DNA of 55,599 nucleotides from Nodosilinea sp. LEGE 07088 (GTDB lineage: Bacteria; Cyanobacteriota; Cyanobacteriia; Phormidesmidales; Phormidesmidaceae). The DNA lies in NCBI RefSeq assembly GCF_015207395.1, contig NZ_JADEWX010000020.1, forward strand, positions 1 through 55,599, written 5' to 3'. Positions 27,796-37,915 of this stretch are shown here, in pieces (positions within the stretch are counted from its first letter, which is position 1; each line of letters starts with the position of its first letter). Both the position numbers and the translations under genes were made by a program. A model generated the notes under the pieces. That model was not told where the DNA came from, did not search any database, and was given only the letters and a program-made list of their open reading frames with translations.

Positions 27796-28920
27796 ATGTT
27801 TTCTCAACCTCCAACCCTTTTACTCGCCTGTGACCTGGGTAAATCCGGCGGCAAGTTCTTCTATAAGCTGCTCAATGGTCAGACTCACGCCCTCTGGATG
27901 GATGCTGAGGTGGCGCAGCGATCTACAGCGGGTGTCGCTCAGGTCAGCCAGAGTGGTCGGCCTCAAGATAATGCCTGGTTTCGTCTGGAGGATGACTTGG
28001 TGTTTGTCGGCAAAGCGGCTCAAGCGTTTCTCGACTACAACAGCTTTAAGGAGGATAAGTCTCTGAAGGCAGCGGAGCGGATTGCGGGTGTATTGGGTGC
28101 GATCGCAAAAATCGAGAATTTGCCCCCTAAATTCGAAGCCATCGTCTGGGTCCTCCTCCCCATCAACGAACTCGCTACCCGGCAGAAAATTTCCTCTCGC
28201 TTGTCAGACATCTGCCAAGGCTTCTGCTTTCAGGACGAAACCGAATACCGGATTGACCTCAAACTCAGCTTTCGTCCCGAAGGCTACGGCATCTACGTTC
28301 AGCGCAAATGCCAACTTCAGCAAACGGGGGTCGCGATTACTCAGCGCACCACCTGGATCGAAATGCTGGGCCACCGTAACGGCACCCAGCTAGCCTTCGA
28401 GACCGGCACCCTGAACGCAGCCAAATCCACGTCTAAGTTTCCTGGATTCTGGGAGCCCTTTGAGAAAGCCGCTAATGCTGCCGGGGTTTCAGTGACGGAG
28501 TATGACGTGCTGCTTAAAGCTCTGGAAACGGGTCAGTCGCAGCAGTATTCTGTGGCCAAGGGGGAGACCATTGATTTCTCAGACGCCATGGCCCAGGTCG
28601 AAGCGGGTTATCTGGATGCTCTTGATTCTCACTTCAATGACCATCTGATTCCCAGTCTGGCTAAGGGCAAGGGAGATGTCATTCTGGCGGGCGGTGCCGC
28701 TTACCTGATGCGCCAGGCTCTACAGCTCTATTTTGAGGACCGAGGATTTTTCCCTCGCCTGTCCCTGGCTTGGGAACATCAAGACGCCTTAACGCGGTTG
28801 GTCGAAGCTCAGCTGCCGGAATCCTACGAAATGCCGTCGATGGCAATGCGCATGACGGATTGCTTTGGCCTGTTCCAGGCGCTGCTGGGTGACATGAATC
28901 GGATGAAGGTGGCGTCATGA
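27796..28920 (+). CDS. ParM/Alp-type actin-like segregation ATPase
   Basis: A 374-aa actin-like protein. The phosphate-1 motif is LLLACDLGKSGGKFFY at residues 5-20, the interdomain part includes VVWVLLPINELATRQK-like sequence (AIVWVLLPINELATRQKI), and the adenosine motif is GDVILAGGAAYLMRQAL near 295. Plasmid ParM-type proteins polymerise and push replicated plasmids apart. The start at 27796 is supported by TTGGAGAT upstream. It overlaps the next gene by ATGA, as parM and parR usually do. Its presence beside a relaxase points to a plasmid or an integrated plasmid-like element. Confidence 0.8.
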   Translation: MFSQPPTLLLACDLGKSGGKFFYKLLNGQTHALWMDAEVAQRSTAGVAQVSQSGRPQDNAWFRLEDDLVFVGKAAQAFLDYNSFKEDKSLKAAERIAGVLGAIAKIENLPPKFEAIVWVLLPINELATRQKISSRLSDICQGFCFQDETEYRIDLKLSFRPEGYGIYVQRKCQLQQTGVAITQRTTWIEMLGHRNGTQLAFETGTLNAAKSTSKFPGFWEPFEKAANAAGVSVTEYDVLLKALETGQSQQYSVAKGETIDFSDAMAQVEAGYLDALDSHFNDHLIPSLAKGKGDVILAGGAAYLMRQALQLYFEDRGFFPRLSLAWEHQDALTRLVEAQLPESYEMPSMAMRMTDCFGLFQALLGDMNRMKVAS

Positions 28921-29405
28921 CCCAGAATCCTGAAAGCCGCCCTGAGCGGATCAAGCTGGTCTACAATGCTCAATTTCCGGCATCAACGGCTGTGGTGCTG
29001 GAATATCTCCTGCGGAATTCCGACTTCAGCAGTCGCACCGGGCGTCAAGAAGCGATGGATGCCATCATGGCGTTCTTCCATCCCCTGGCGGAAACGGCCC
29101 GAGGAGAACGGTCGGTTTCTGAGGTGCAGGACATCGCGCGTCACTGTGTGGATCGGTTGCTGAAGCAGGTTGATATGTTGTGTACGACCTATCAAATCTC
29201 CAACCCCATGGTGAACGTGTCATCAGCACTGTCCAAAGATTTCCGGCAGCTGGAAGCTGTTCTCGACCAGGGATTTCTGAGGCTTGCTGGGGTGCTGCAG
29301 TCCGGAGCAGCTCTGCCTCAGGCGACGGTTGTGCCCAGCATTGAGCAGGGAGTGGAAATGGATGGCAGTGAGTTGGGTGATCTGGGACAGATTCTCGAAG
29401 GTTAG
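28917..29405 (+). CDS. ParR-like partner of the actin-like ATPase
   Basis: A 162-aa, mostly helical protein. The start overlaps the ParM-like stop by 4 bp. The first 60 residues (RIKLVYNAQFPASTAVVLEY) could form a small DNA-binding fold, followed by helices and a disordered acidic tail. The call rests mainly on position, size and coupling; the sequence itself is not diagnostic. ParR proteins bind the centromere and cap the filament. Confidence 0.55.
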   Translation: MTQNPESRPERIKLVYNAQFPASTAVVLEYLLRNSDFSSRTGRQEAMDAIMAFFHPLAETARGERSVSEVQDIARHCVDRLLKQVDMLCTTYQISNPMVNVSSALSKDFRQLEAVLDQGFLRLAGVLQSGAALPQATVVPSIEQGVEMDGSELGDLGQILEG

Positions 29406-29800
29406 ATTGCTGAACAGGTAATTGGGGTGTCATCTACCAATCTTTTTCAAGATAATGCAAATGAATACTATCTAGACTCAAAGGACTGAGCATTAAGTTG
29501 AAGAGTGCATCCCACTTTTGCAAATGGGTATAAACGCCCAGATGTCAACCCCTGCCAAATAAGTGCTTTTGAAAGCTTGTCCCAAATTGAGTCTTACAAG
29601 ACTGGAATGCACTCAAGTTGAAGACTTGCTTTATGATCCCATTCTTAGAATTCGAAGTAAGCTTTCACTATTGTGAAACATAGCTTAGGGACGGGGATTG
29701 TATAATATCCAATCTTTGTACGGCAGGCATTTTGGCTCCCTTTGGACAGTCGAGACGGCTATCCCACATTAATAAATTCTCATTCCTTACTGACATCTGG
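29406..29800 (+). promoter_or_regulatory. Promoter region of the TpsB gene
   Basis: About 395 bp of AT-rich DNA with no supported gene. TATAAT at 29701-29706 is a good -10 candidate about 95 bp before the chosen TpsB start; no well-spaced -35 is seen. AAGTTGAAGA occurs twice (about 29497 and 29614), a possible regulator site. Confidence 0.35.
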
Positions 29801-31492
29801 ATGGGGGAGCATGGAGCAATTGGTGTGAGGCAGACTCAAAAGACGAAGCTAGTAACAACTCTATTAAGCATAGCTTTAGCCTATCCTTTAATGGCTATGG
29901 CTAGACTAGAAGCATCGATTCTTTCACCAGAGAGCATTCAAGCTAACACTCCAGAAGCAAATACTTTCCCTCTCCGCTTGGTAGCAGAAGACATTCCGTC
30001 TGTTCAAGGAAATCTGGAACGCTTTCAAGTAAGCGAAATCGAAGTTTTGGGTAGCACCGTTTTTACATCAGAGGAGCTTGATGCCGTTGTTGCGCCTTTC
30101 GAAAACCGGCTTCTGACCGAGGAAGAATTGTCCGACATTACAGGAGCTGTAACAGAGCTTTACGTGGAAGGGGGCTACATTAACTCACAGGCTGTTATCC
30201 CCGAACAAGCTGTTGATCCAGACAATGGTGTAATCCGAATTCAGGTTATCGAAGGCGGAATAGAAGATATCCAGGTAGAAGGTAGTTCTCGTCTGGCTGA
30301 ATACCTTAAGAGCAGGCTTGCACCCGTTGCTACACGGCCTTTGAACCTGATTGTTCTAGAAGATAAACTCCGAGTCTTGCAGCTAGATCCATTATTTGAC
30401 AAGGTGCAGGCCAATCTGAAAGAGGGAAGCAGTGTAGGAAATAGCATTTTAGTCGTCACCGTAGAAGAAGCCAATCCAATTTCATTTCGGCTCGCGTTAG
30501 ATACCCTATCACCCCCAAGTGTTGGGCAGTTCAGAACTGGGGCAACCTTCCAATATTTGAACTTTGCAGGCATTGGCGATCAATTTCAAGCGTCTGCCTA
30601 TCGCTCTACCACAGGGGGATCCCATATTTACGATCTCAGCTACCAGGTTCCACTCAATCCACAGGATGGAACATTATTGCTACGGTTTGCCCCATCTAGT
30701 TTCCGCATTACGGATCCTACAGAACCTTTATTCCAGTTGGGGCTTCAGGGGTCAACTAATATCTATGAAGTGGCGTTTAGACAGCCCCTTATTCGCACGA
30801 CCCGTGAGGAGTTGGCGTTTTCGTTAGGGTTCCGCCACCGTAACGGGTCTACTTTAATCGGGGGCCTAATTACTCCTCCTACCGTGACCAGTGTTATCAG
30901 CTTTGGGCAAGACTATCTCAGTCGAGACCCCAATGGAGCATGGTCTTTGCGGTCTGAGTTTAGAGTGGGTACCGGGTTATTCGATGCTACCAGTAATCCA
31001 GCTCCCTTACCTGACGGTCAGTTTTTCAGCTGGAATGGCCAGGCACAACGAGTCCAGGTGCTGAACTCCAATAACTTTTTAGTTATTCAAGGGAATATTC
31101 AACTCACTCCGGATAGCCTACTGGGCTCGGAACAATTTTTCATTGGTGGTGCCCAGTCTGTTCGAGGATATTACCAAAATGGACGATTTGGGGATAATGG
31201 CTTTCGGTTTTCCATGGAGAACCGTATATCTCTACAGCGGGATGAAGGCGGCAACACCATTTTTCAAGCGAGTCCTTTTATTGACCTGGGATATGTTTGG
31301 GCTTCTAACCCTAATTTTCAGGTGGCTGATCAAAACTTTTTGCTGGGTACAGGTTTGGGACTAACCTTAGTGCCAACTCCTAACTTAGATGCTCGCATTG
31401 ATTTCGGCGTGCCACTGATAACCCTTGATGAGTTCCCCAGTGATCGCCCATCAGGTCTGAGGATTTATTTTGATGTGAACTACAAGTTTTAA
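29801..31492 (+). CDS. TpsB outer-membrane transporter (ShlB/FhaC/HecB family)
   Basis: A 563-aa outer-membrane protein of two-partner secretion that exports a TpsA exoprotein. A signal peptide is visible (KLVTTLLSIALAYPLMAMA). A POTRA_2 domain (FQVSEIEVLGSTVFTSEELD) and a ShlB-type POTRA follow, then the Omp85-type 16-strand barrel with the conserved VRGYYQNGRFGDNGFR loop motif, ending in NYKF with a terminal Phe. The ATG at 29801 is preferred; a TTG at 29732 would add 23 residues before the signal peptide. It converges on the giant TpsA-CHAT gene, only 39 bp away, which is its obvious substrate. Confidence 0.9.
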   Translation: MGEHGAIGVRQTQKTKLVTTLLSIALAYPLMAMARLEASILSPESIQANTPEANTFPLRLVAEDIPSVQGNLERFQVSEIEVLGSTVFTSEELDAVVAPFENRLLTEEELSDITGAVTELYVEGGYINSQAVIPEQAVDPDNGVIRIQVIEGGIEDIQVEGSSRLAEYLKSRLAPVATRPLNLIVLEDKLRVLQLDPLFDKVQANLKEGSSVGNSILVVTVEEANPISFRLALDTLSPPSVGQFRTGATFQYLNFAGIGDQFQASAYRSTTGGSHIYDLSYQVPLNPQDGTLLLRFAPSSFRITDPTEPLFQLGLQGSTNIYEVAFRQPLIRTTREELAFSLGFRHRNGSTLIGGLITPPTVTSVISFGQDYLSRDPNGAWSLRSEFRVGTGLFDATSNPAPLPDGQFFSWNGQAQRVQVLNSNNFLVIQGNIQLTPDSLLGSEQFFIGGAQSVRGYYQNGRFGDNGFRFSMENRISLQRDEGGNTIFQASPFIDLGYVWASNPNFQVADQNFLLGTGLGLTLVPTPNLDARIDFGVPLITLDEFPSDRPSGLRIYFDVNYKF

Positions 31493-31531
31493 TTGGGTAC
31501 AGTGCAAGAATGATAATTCTGCAGCCTGATT

Positions 31532-34500
31532 TTACCAGGGATTACCAACAATAGTAAAGCCTGACCAATAGTACGGATGGGCAAACCGAAAAGAGCTACG
31601 TTGGAGAGCTCCTAAAAGTTCTTCCGGAAGTATTTTCTCAAAATTCTCCGAAAGTAATCGCCCTTCTTCAACTTGAACATCGCCATCAAGCAGCGCTAAC
31701 TGAGCTCGTCTAAGAGACTCTGCCTTGATGGGTAACGTTCGCAAGCCTTGATAAAATTCAGCCATCAGCGCAGCTGTTCCCAGGTCTTCCACAGTCCATA
31801 GACTGGCCACGGTTGACTTTACCCCCGCCTGACTAGCGAATCCAGCAAAACCCAGCTCGACGTCACGGCTATCGCTGGCCGTCTCGCAGGCGCTTAATAC
31901 CAGCATTTCGATAACCGGATTATCCCAACCCATCTGAGGCACTTCATTGAGTCTGAGCTTTTCCCCCCAGAGTTGGATATAGGACTGACTAGCATCTCCT
32001 GGTTCAAATTTGGCATGGGTCGCTAAATGAACAATACGTCTTGCCCTTCTTTCATTGACCAAATTAGCCTGGGTCACTTCGTCTTCAACAAGAGATGTAC
32101 CGGCCCATTGAGATGAAATCGTATCAATTTCTAAAGGAACAGCGTCAAGGTTCTCTAAGTCTGTGAATTCAAAATTAGAGATGCCTGAAATCAGAATCTG
32201 GCTCTGTCGAACATCTTGGTAGTTGGTATCGGTCAAGGCCAAACTGGGCATCATACCGACGCTGTAGTTTTCAATCAGATACTGCTCTCCATCGTGTAGT
32301 GCGGCTAGGGGAACCGCCCGTAGCCCCTGGTCAGCAATAAATACAAGGTTGTTAATGCTATGGGTATCAAGGGACTGCTCTATTGGGGCAATCAGCCAAT
32401 TAAACAAAGCTTGAGCAGGCTCTAGATAATCGTCGTCTCTCTCAAGTATTTCAGTACGCATGTAGCGTGCTACATCAATGACTCCAGTACAGGTTGTATT
32501 GGGGAGGGCCTGCCAGGTGGCCTCACCTGCAGGTGTTACCAGAATGACGCTTAGCCAATAATCCTCTCGTCCGTTACAGCTTTCGGCACTTAGAGATTGA
32601 GCTATCAAATTTGATAGCTCTACAGATTTAGCCTGAGCTTCAAGCGCTGCTATGCCATCTTCACTCAATGGAATAGGGCCATTACCAAGAGCCTCCAGTG
32701 AATCTATAGTGTTGGGTGGAATAAAAAAGGCGTAGATAATAGCGGGTTGAATATTAGCTGCATTCTGGACATCCCTCAGGGCTTGCTGAGCAATCTTTAA
32801 AGTACTATCGGAGGGGCTTGCTTCTTCACCAGGTTGGTTGGGTTGACTGGTCCCAGATCCGGCTTCCCCTTGGGGGCTATCGTCGGGCGAAGCAGGCATA
32901 GAGCCCAAAGGCTCAATTGCTGGCAATACAGGAGTATCTGAGGACCCAGGTATTGCAGGCTCTCCATCGTCTGGTTCGGATTGAGAAGGCTCTACTAAAT
33001 CGTCAGAGGCAGGATCTGTAGAAGGAGAACTCTCGTCATTGGCAGAGGGTTCAAATGTTTCGGAAATTGATGGGGGTTCTTCCTCAGATGAATTGTCAGC
33101 ATCTTGAGATGCTCCTCCAGGGTTTTCTTGAGGTACTGGCTCAGACTCTTCATCTATTGCTGGGGATGTTGACTCTGCTTCAGGCGGTTGTTCAGCAACG
33201 TCTTCGCTATCTGGAGAACTTGCTGGTTCCATAACACCATGTGGCGGCTGTTCTACGTTTGCCGGTGTAGTGGCAGGCTGGCCTCCAGGCAAATCTTCTC
33301 CTGAAGGGCTTGAATCAGATTGTTGATTTCCAGGTGAAGTTAGTTCTATATCCGACTCAGGTGTTGGTTCAAGAACTATTCCCGGTGCGGCAGGGCTACT
33401 TGGCTGTGCAGGGCTACTCGGTGCTGTAGGACTACCAAAATCCGAATCCGCTGGAGGCGCTGGTTCTACATCTACCGATGGGGATGGCATTTGCCCCTGT
33501 TCAGATTGTGACGGTAGTGTAGTCTCCGCTCCAGTTTCAGAGGGTGAAGTCTGGGCACTAGATTGATTGGTTTCGGGAGTAAGGTCTCTATCGTAATGTT
33601 CTTCATACTGTCTGGTGAATTCCTCATCAATGGCCTCAACCACCGCTTCTACAACCTCTTCACTGGGGGGAATTAGAGTAATGAGAGAAACTGTTTCGGC
33701 CTCATTTTCTGATGATGGTTCTGTCTCGTTATCTGACGTAGCATTATCTTCAAGAATCTCTTCGTCTATGACTTGAGGAACTTCTGAAGAGGCCGATGTA
33801 AGAATTGCGATTTGCTCGGGTAGTATGCCTTGAATTAAAGGGAAAGTAATAGCTTGGAAAGGTATTAAGCTATTGCTAAAGCCAGTGGAGATTGCTCCAG
33901 CAGTACCGTTGATGGTTGCATCTCCAATAACAAATGGGGTTGCTCGACCACCTCCGCCATGGCGAATGGTTATCGCCCCTCCCCCCTGTCCTCCTGCGGT
34001 GGAAAGACTCGCTTCGATACCGTTTTGGTCAGTAAAGGTTTCCAGTGCTCGAAAAAACTGGCCCGCAGTAATATCTACCACACCGCCAACTCCGTCTAGA
34101 CCTCCTTGAGCATTGATGAAAGACACTTGAACATCTGCAATGGGGTCGATAATGACGTCACCACCTCTGCCAGTAGCACCACTTGTGTTAATCGAGCCTG
34201 TTATCACCTGAGTCAGGGCGTTAATGGTGATGGAGTTACCCGCAGTGCCGGAGCTATCCAGGTTATCTGTAATGACAGATCCATTGGTGCTCGTTATACT
34301 GATCTCACCAGCTGACGTTATATCGTTCGTCCTAACATTACCACTGGCCGCTACACTGACACGACCGGAAGAGGTTACGGCATTCTCGAAGTCGACAGTT
34401 CCCGAAGCAGCAATAGCTAAACCTTCTATCCCAACATTAACGATGGACTGGGCTACAACGTTAACCGCATTAATGCTCAACCCAGCCAATAGGCTGGCCG

Positions 34501-37500
34501 TACCAGAGGCGTCTTCTCCTACAGCGGCACTAAACAATACATTGCCGTTGCTAGCCGCAACCCTGAGCCCCTGAGCCCCCTCAATCGGTGCTGCAAACGT
34601 GACACTACCGCTCTGGCTGATGATGTTGCCTCCACCTGCACCCAGAATGACTGGAGATGCGAAGGTAATATTGCCTGCCTCTGAAGTAACTTCGCTGTTA
34701 AGCAAAAGGGTAGGTCGACCCTGACCATTCTGCCGATTACCGAGGGTAATATCTCCTGAGCCCCTAGCTTGAACTGGCTCAGCAATATTGATATTTCCAT
34801 CGACTCCATTTAGATAGCCCAGGAAGATGCTGCCGTTGGGGGCCGTGGTCAGTCCGCTGAGAGTTGTAATTGGAGGTTCTGCAAATGGACGCTCATAGGT
34901 AACCGTACTGATCGTTGGTGTGATGGCAGGAGCCAGATCCGCTGAACGCAAAGTTAAGGCAATATCCCCTGAATTGCGAGTGCGGGCGGCAATGTTGGCA
35001 ACACTAATATCTAAACCGCCCGTTCCACCTCGAATGCCAGTAGCCGCATCGAGCAGTAGATTACCGCTGGCACCATCAATTTGAATATCGATACCGCTGC
35101 CTTCTGTGATGGTTCCAGCAGAAATCAGGGCTAAGGTTTCATTCTCTGCAAGGCGAATAGTTGGAGCATTCGACTGACTGCCTCCCGCAAAGGAGAAATC
35201 GCCGCCTCTAATGGTTAGGCTATAGGTTTCGTTAACCAGGTTTTCAAGATTGCTCAGCTGAACTGGGCCAAAGTTGCTATTCGGCGGAGCGTTGAGAACA
35301 TCTTCTCCAATCGTTACTGTGCCATTGACGTTTAGATTGTCGGTTAATTCTGTCGTACTGAGGTTAAAGTCCCCGATGGCGTTATCCCCCAGGCCGATAG
35401 AGGTCTCTAGGTTGGGGGGACTAAGCTCTACATTTTCGGCAGTAACCACTGCTCCGAGGTCAATATCAGCCGCTTCGATGACCAGGGTATTACTGGCATT
35501 AATCGGGCGCTGGATATTGACTCTGCCGGTATTGGTTTGAAACTGGATGACAGAGACAGTCTGATTAAACGCGAGTGGGGTAGTGTTTATGCCATCCCCA
35601 ACAATAATGTTGCCAACCTGAAAGTCAGGACGATTATCTAATCTACCGACTGTAATCCTCCCGCTGCTGGGTTGCAGCGTTGCCAATTCTTGTTCTGTTA
35701 AATCCAATGCATTGGGGGTATCAATATTGGGATCTCCAGCCACAACAATATCTCTGCCATCCCCAGAAAGTAGTTGAATATTGGCAAAGCTACCTCCCCC
35801 TGTTGCCTGAATAGAGTCTGGAGTTCCAAGCAGATTAATTTCACCCCCTTGCAGGGAAATGGGACCCTCTACATCTAAAGGACGCTCAATGGTGAGGGTA
35901 TCCTCTGCCCTTAAGGTTAGATTGCGATTGAAGTCCAGACTTTGATCATTTAGCGCAGCCGGAATCGTCAGGTTGCGGTTGCTTAAAATCGCATAAACGG
36001 CAGGAACAATAGAGCTATTAGGATCGGTAGAAAATGCTCCCAGATCGGATTCGGTAATATCTAGAACATTGTCTCCTGTGTCGGTGCCTCCCCCAACGAC
36101 CACATCAATTAAACTTCCTCCAGGAGGCGAGAGGGTAACTAAACAACAGGAAGAATCTGGATCGTCTCTGGTCTGAATCGAGCCATTCCCCCCATTCAGA
36201 TTAATCTCATTGCTCCGCAGGGTAAGATCGCCCCCTGAAGCCATGTCGATCCGGCCTAAGGTGATGTTGGTTCCAGCAATAACTGTCAGATTGCCGCCTT
36301 GGGTGCTGATGGTATCATCAGAATTCATGGAGAACGTTTCCCCTGCCTCAAACCTGATGGTTGCCCCAGGCGTAGTCGGGAAGCTTAAGTTACCATCACT
36401 TAAACCTACAATAGTGATGCTGTTCGATGCCTCCAAGGTGAGATTGGTGCCAGCGCTTAATCGTTCAAGCGCATTTTCGGAAATCGTAAACGTGTTGCCA
36501 GGGCTCTCCTCATCTAATATTTGGCCATCGCTAAGCTCAGGATCATTGCTGCCACTCTCTCCAGCTACAATCTCAATGTTTTCGGGGTCCAGCAACAACG
36601 TCCCAACTTCTCCATTTGCTGCGCTGGTATCTACATTGCCCCGAAAGGCTAGAGTTTCCTGCCCGGAGACCTCCACGAAGCCTCCATTACCCGCTTCGGG
36701 GCCGCCTCTGGCACTAATCGTTCCGTCAAATTGGGTCGCTTCATCGGCCCAGATAATGACCTGTCCTCCATCCCCGCTATTGAGGGCATCTGCGGCAATG
36801 GTTGTGGCTTCGTCTACAAACGTTCTAGAGGCATTGGGAACCGTGCCCTGTCCCTGGTAATCGCCGCCAATTCTGACGGTGCCACCACCATTGCTTCCAG
36901 ATGCATTGACTGTGGCACTGGCTAACCCGACCCGATCCCCCACAATGGCGATTTCTCCCCCTGATTCCCCAGAGGTATCAATTTCACCGGCAGCAATCAC
37001 GGTTCCTGTCTGGGGTTGGTAAACAAAGTTCGAGCCTGTTAGCCCAACTGTGCCATCTGCGTTGGCGACTAATCCGGTGGCACTGGTGACATCGCCACCG
37101 GTTAATAGATTGGGCAAATCCGTTGGCACCAGCGACCAGCCCAGACCGGTACCCTGCGAGGTTTCGACCGGCGATATCTCCAAACTCACCAGGCTGTCGG
37201 CATGGCTAATGCGAACGATGCTTTCTCCCGGCACGGCTGTCAGCGTAATGTTGCCATCGGATGCGGTCAGGGTGCCGGTATTCACAACTTCACCGGCTAC
37301 CAGGGTAATATCCTGACCGGTAGCAACGGCTAACTCTCCGGCATTCAAAATCATGCCGGGTTGGCTCAGGTCGAAGGCAAAGGCATCGGGAGAACCGGTC
37401 AGGCTGGCGTAGTCATGGGAGCCACATGCTTCCAACCAATTGTCCCCAAACCCCAGTCGGTTAGCGGTAGACACCGTAAAGCTGGCGGGCAGGTTCAAAC

Positions 37501-37888
37501 TGCTGTTGGGGCCAAAGATCACCCCTGCCGGGTTGAGAATAAACAGGTTGGCATTGCCGCCAGAGACCTGCAAGAGGCCATCAATTACCGAAACATTGCC
37601 TCCAACTACTCGGGTGATGATATTTTGCACCTGGGGTTGAGACAGAAAATTGGCAATTTCCCCCTGACTGAGTCCAAGTTGCTGGAGGCTATGGAACAGG
37701 TTGGCGCTATCTCCAGATAGGGTGCCCCCTGTGATGACGTACTCATTGCCTTCGACATTCACCACCGTCCCAGTACCATCATTTGCTGGCACGATGGGGT
37801 TCGCCATGGTGATACCCGTTAACGCTAACCATCCGAGGCTAGATAGGGAAACTAGACGGCGAAGAATTTGCAGCCTTTGCAAAACCAT
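31532..37888 (-). CDS. Giant TpsA exoprotein with C-terminal CHAT protease
   Basis: A 2118-aa protein. An N-terminal signal (about 1-29) precedes the filamentous-haemagglutinin-type TPS domain with NANLFILNPAGVIFGPNSSL. A long beta-helix of short repeats (VNASGSNGGGTVRIGG, ITLGNRQNGQGRPTLL) runs to about 1360. A Pro/Ser/Glu-rich linker of some 330 residues follows (positions 32800-33750). The C-terminal CHAT domain has IVHLATHAKF (His near 1958), LVLSACETASDS (Cys near 2001) and the closing YYWSGFTIVGNPW. The protease would be displayed outside or at the outer membrane after export by the adjacent TpsB. It is the last gene of a minus-strand run with DUF928, kinase-CHASE2 and NB-ARC genes. Confidence 0.92.
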   Translation of the reverse strand: MVLQRLQILRRLVSLSSLGWLALTGITMANPIVPANDGTGTVVNVEGNEYVITGGTLSGDSANLFHSLQQLGLSQGEIANFLSQPQVQNIITRVVGGNVSVIDGLLQVSGGNANLFILNPAGVIFGPNSSLNLPASFTVSTANRLGFGDNWLEACGSHDYASLTGSPDAFAFDLSQPGMILNAGELAVATGQDITLVAGEVVNTGTLTASDGNITLTAVPGESIVRISHADSLVSLEISPVETSQGTGLGWSLVPTDLPNLLTGGDVTSATGLVANADGTVGLTGSNFVYQPQTGTVIAAGEIDTSGESGGEIAIVGDRVGLASATVNASGSNGGGTVRIGGDYQGQGTVPNASRTFVDEATTIAADALNSGDGGQVIIWADEATQFDGTISARGGPEAGNGGFVEVSGQETLAFRGNVDTSAANGEVGTLLLDPENIEIVAGESGSNDPELSDGQILDEESPGNTFTISENALERLSAGTNLTLEASNSITIVGLSDGNLSFPTTPGATIRFEAGETFSMNSDDTISTQGGNLTVIAGTNITLGRIDMASGGDLTLRSNEINLNGGNGSIQTRDDPDSSCCLVTLSPPGGSLIDVVVGGGTDTGDNVLDITESDLGAFSTDPNSSIVPAVYAILSNRNLTIPAALNDQSLDFNRNLTLRAEDTLTIERPLDVEGPISLQGGEINLLGTPDSIQATGGGSFANIQLLSGDGRDIVVAGDPNIDTPNALDLTEQELATLQPSSGRITVGRLDNRPDFQVGNIIVGDGINTTPLAFNQTVSVIQFQTNTGRVNIQRPINASNTLVIEAADIDLGAVVTAENVELSPPNLETSIGLGDNAIGDFNLSTTELTDNLNVNGTVTIGEDVLNAPPNSNFGPVQLSNLENLVNETYSLTIRGGDFSFAGGSQSNAPTIRLAENETLALISAGTITEGSGIDIQIDGASGNLLLDAATGIRGGTGGLDISVANIAARTRNSGDIALTLRSADLAPAITPTISTVTYERPFAEPPITTLSGLTTAPNGSIFLGYLNGVDGNINIAEPVQARGSGDITLGNRQNGQGRPTLLLNSEVTSEAGNITFASPVILGAGGGNIISQSGSVTFAAPIEGAQGLRVAASNGNVLFSAAVGEDASGTASLLAGLSINAVNVVAQSIVNVGIEGLAIAASGTVDFENAVTSSGRVSVAASGNVRTNDITSAGEISITSTNGSVITDNLDSSGTAGNSITINALTQVITGSINTSGATGRGGDVIIDPIADVQVSFINAQGGLDGVGGVVDITAGQFFRALETFTDQNGIEASLSTAGGQGGGAITIRHGGGGRATPFVIGDATINGTAGAISTGFSNSLIPFQAITFPLIQGILPEQIAILTSASSEVPQVIDEEILEDNATSDNETEPSSENEAETVSLITLIPPSEEVVEAVVEAIDEEFTRQYEEHYDRDLTPETNQSSAQTSPSETGAETTLPSQSEQGQMPSPSVDVEPAPPADSDFGSPTAPSSPAQPSSPAAPGIVLEPTPESDIELTSPGNQQSDSSPSGEDLPGGQPATTPANVEQPPHGVMEPASSPDSEDVAEQPPEAESTSPAIDEESEPVPQENPGGASQDADNSSEEEPPSISETFEPSANDESSPSTDPASDDLVEPSQSEPDDGEPAIPGSSDTPVLPAIEPLGSMPASPDDSPQGEAGSGTSQPNQPGEEASPSDSTLKIAQQALRDVQNAANIQPAIIYAFFIPPNTIDSLEALGNGPIPLSEDGIAALEAQAKSVELSNLIAQSLSAESCNGREDYWLSVILVTPAGEATWQALPNTTCTGVIDVARYMRTEILERDDDYLEPAQALFNWLIAPIEQSLDTHSINNLVFIADQGLRAVPLAALHDGEQYLIENYSVGMMPSLALTDTNYQDVRQSQILISGISNFEFTDLENLDAVPLEIDTISSQWAGTSLVEDEVTQANLVNERRARRIVHLATHAKFEPGDASQSYIQLWGEKLRLNEVPQMGWDNPVIEMLVLSACETASDSRDVELGFAGFASQAGVKSTVASLWTVEDLGTAALMAEFYQGLRTLPIKAESLRRAQLALLDGDVQVEEGRLLSENFEKILPEELLGALQRSSFRFAHPYYWSGFTIVGNPW

Positions 37889-37915
37889 GGTCTTCTCCCG
37901 GCAATGTGACTGCCA

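Noticed and set aside
36210..36860. A 216-aa plus-strand ORF inside the TpsA-CHAT gene
   Set aside because: It is antisense to the beta-helix repeats, and its Pro/Ser/Val-rich composition is the mirror of repetitive Gly/Thr/Asn codons.
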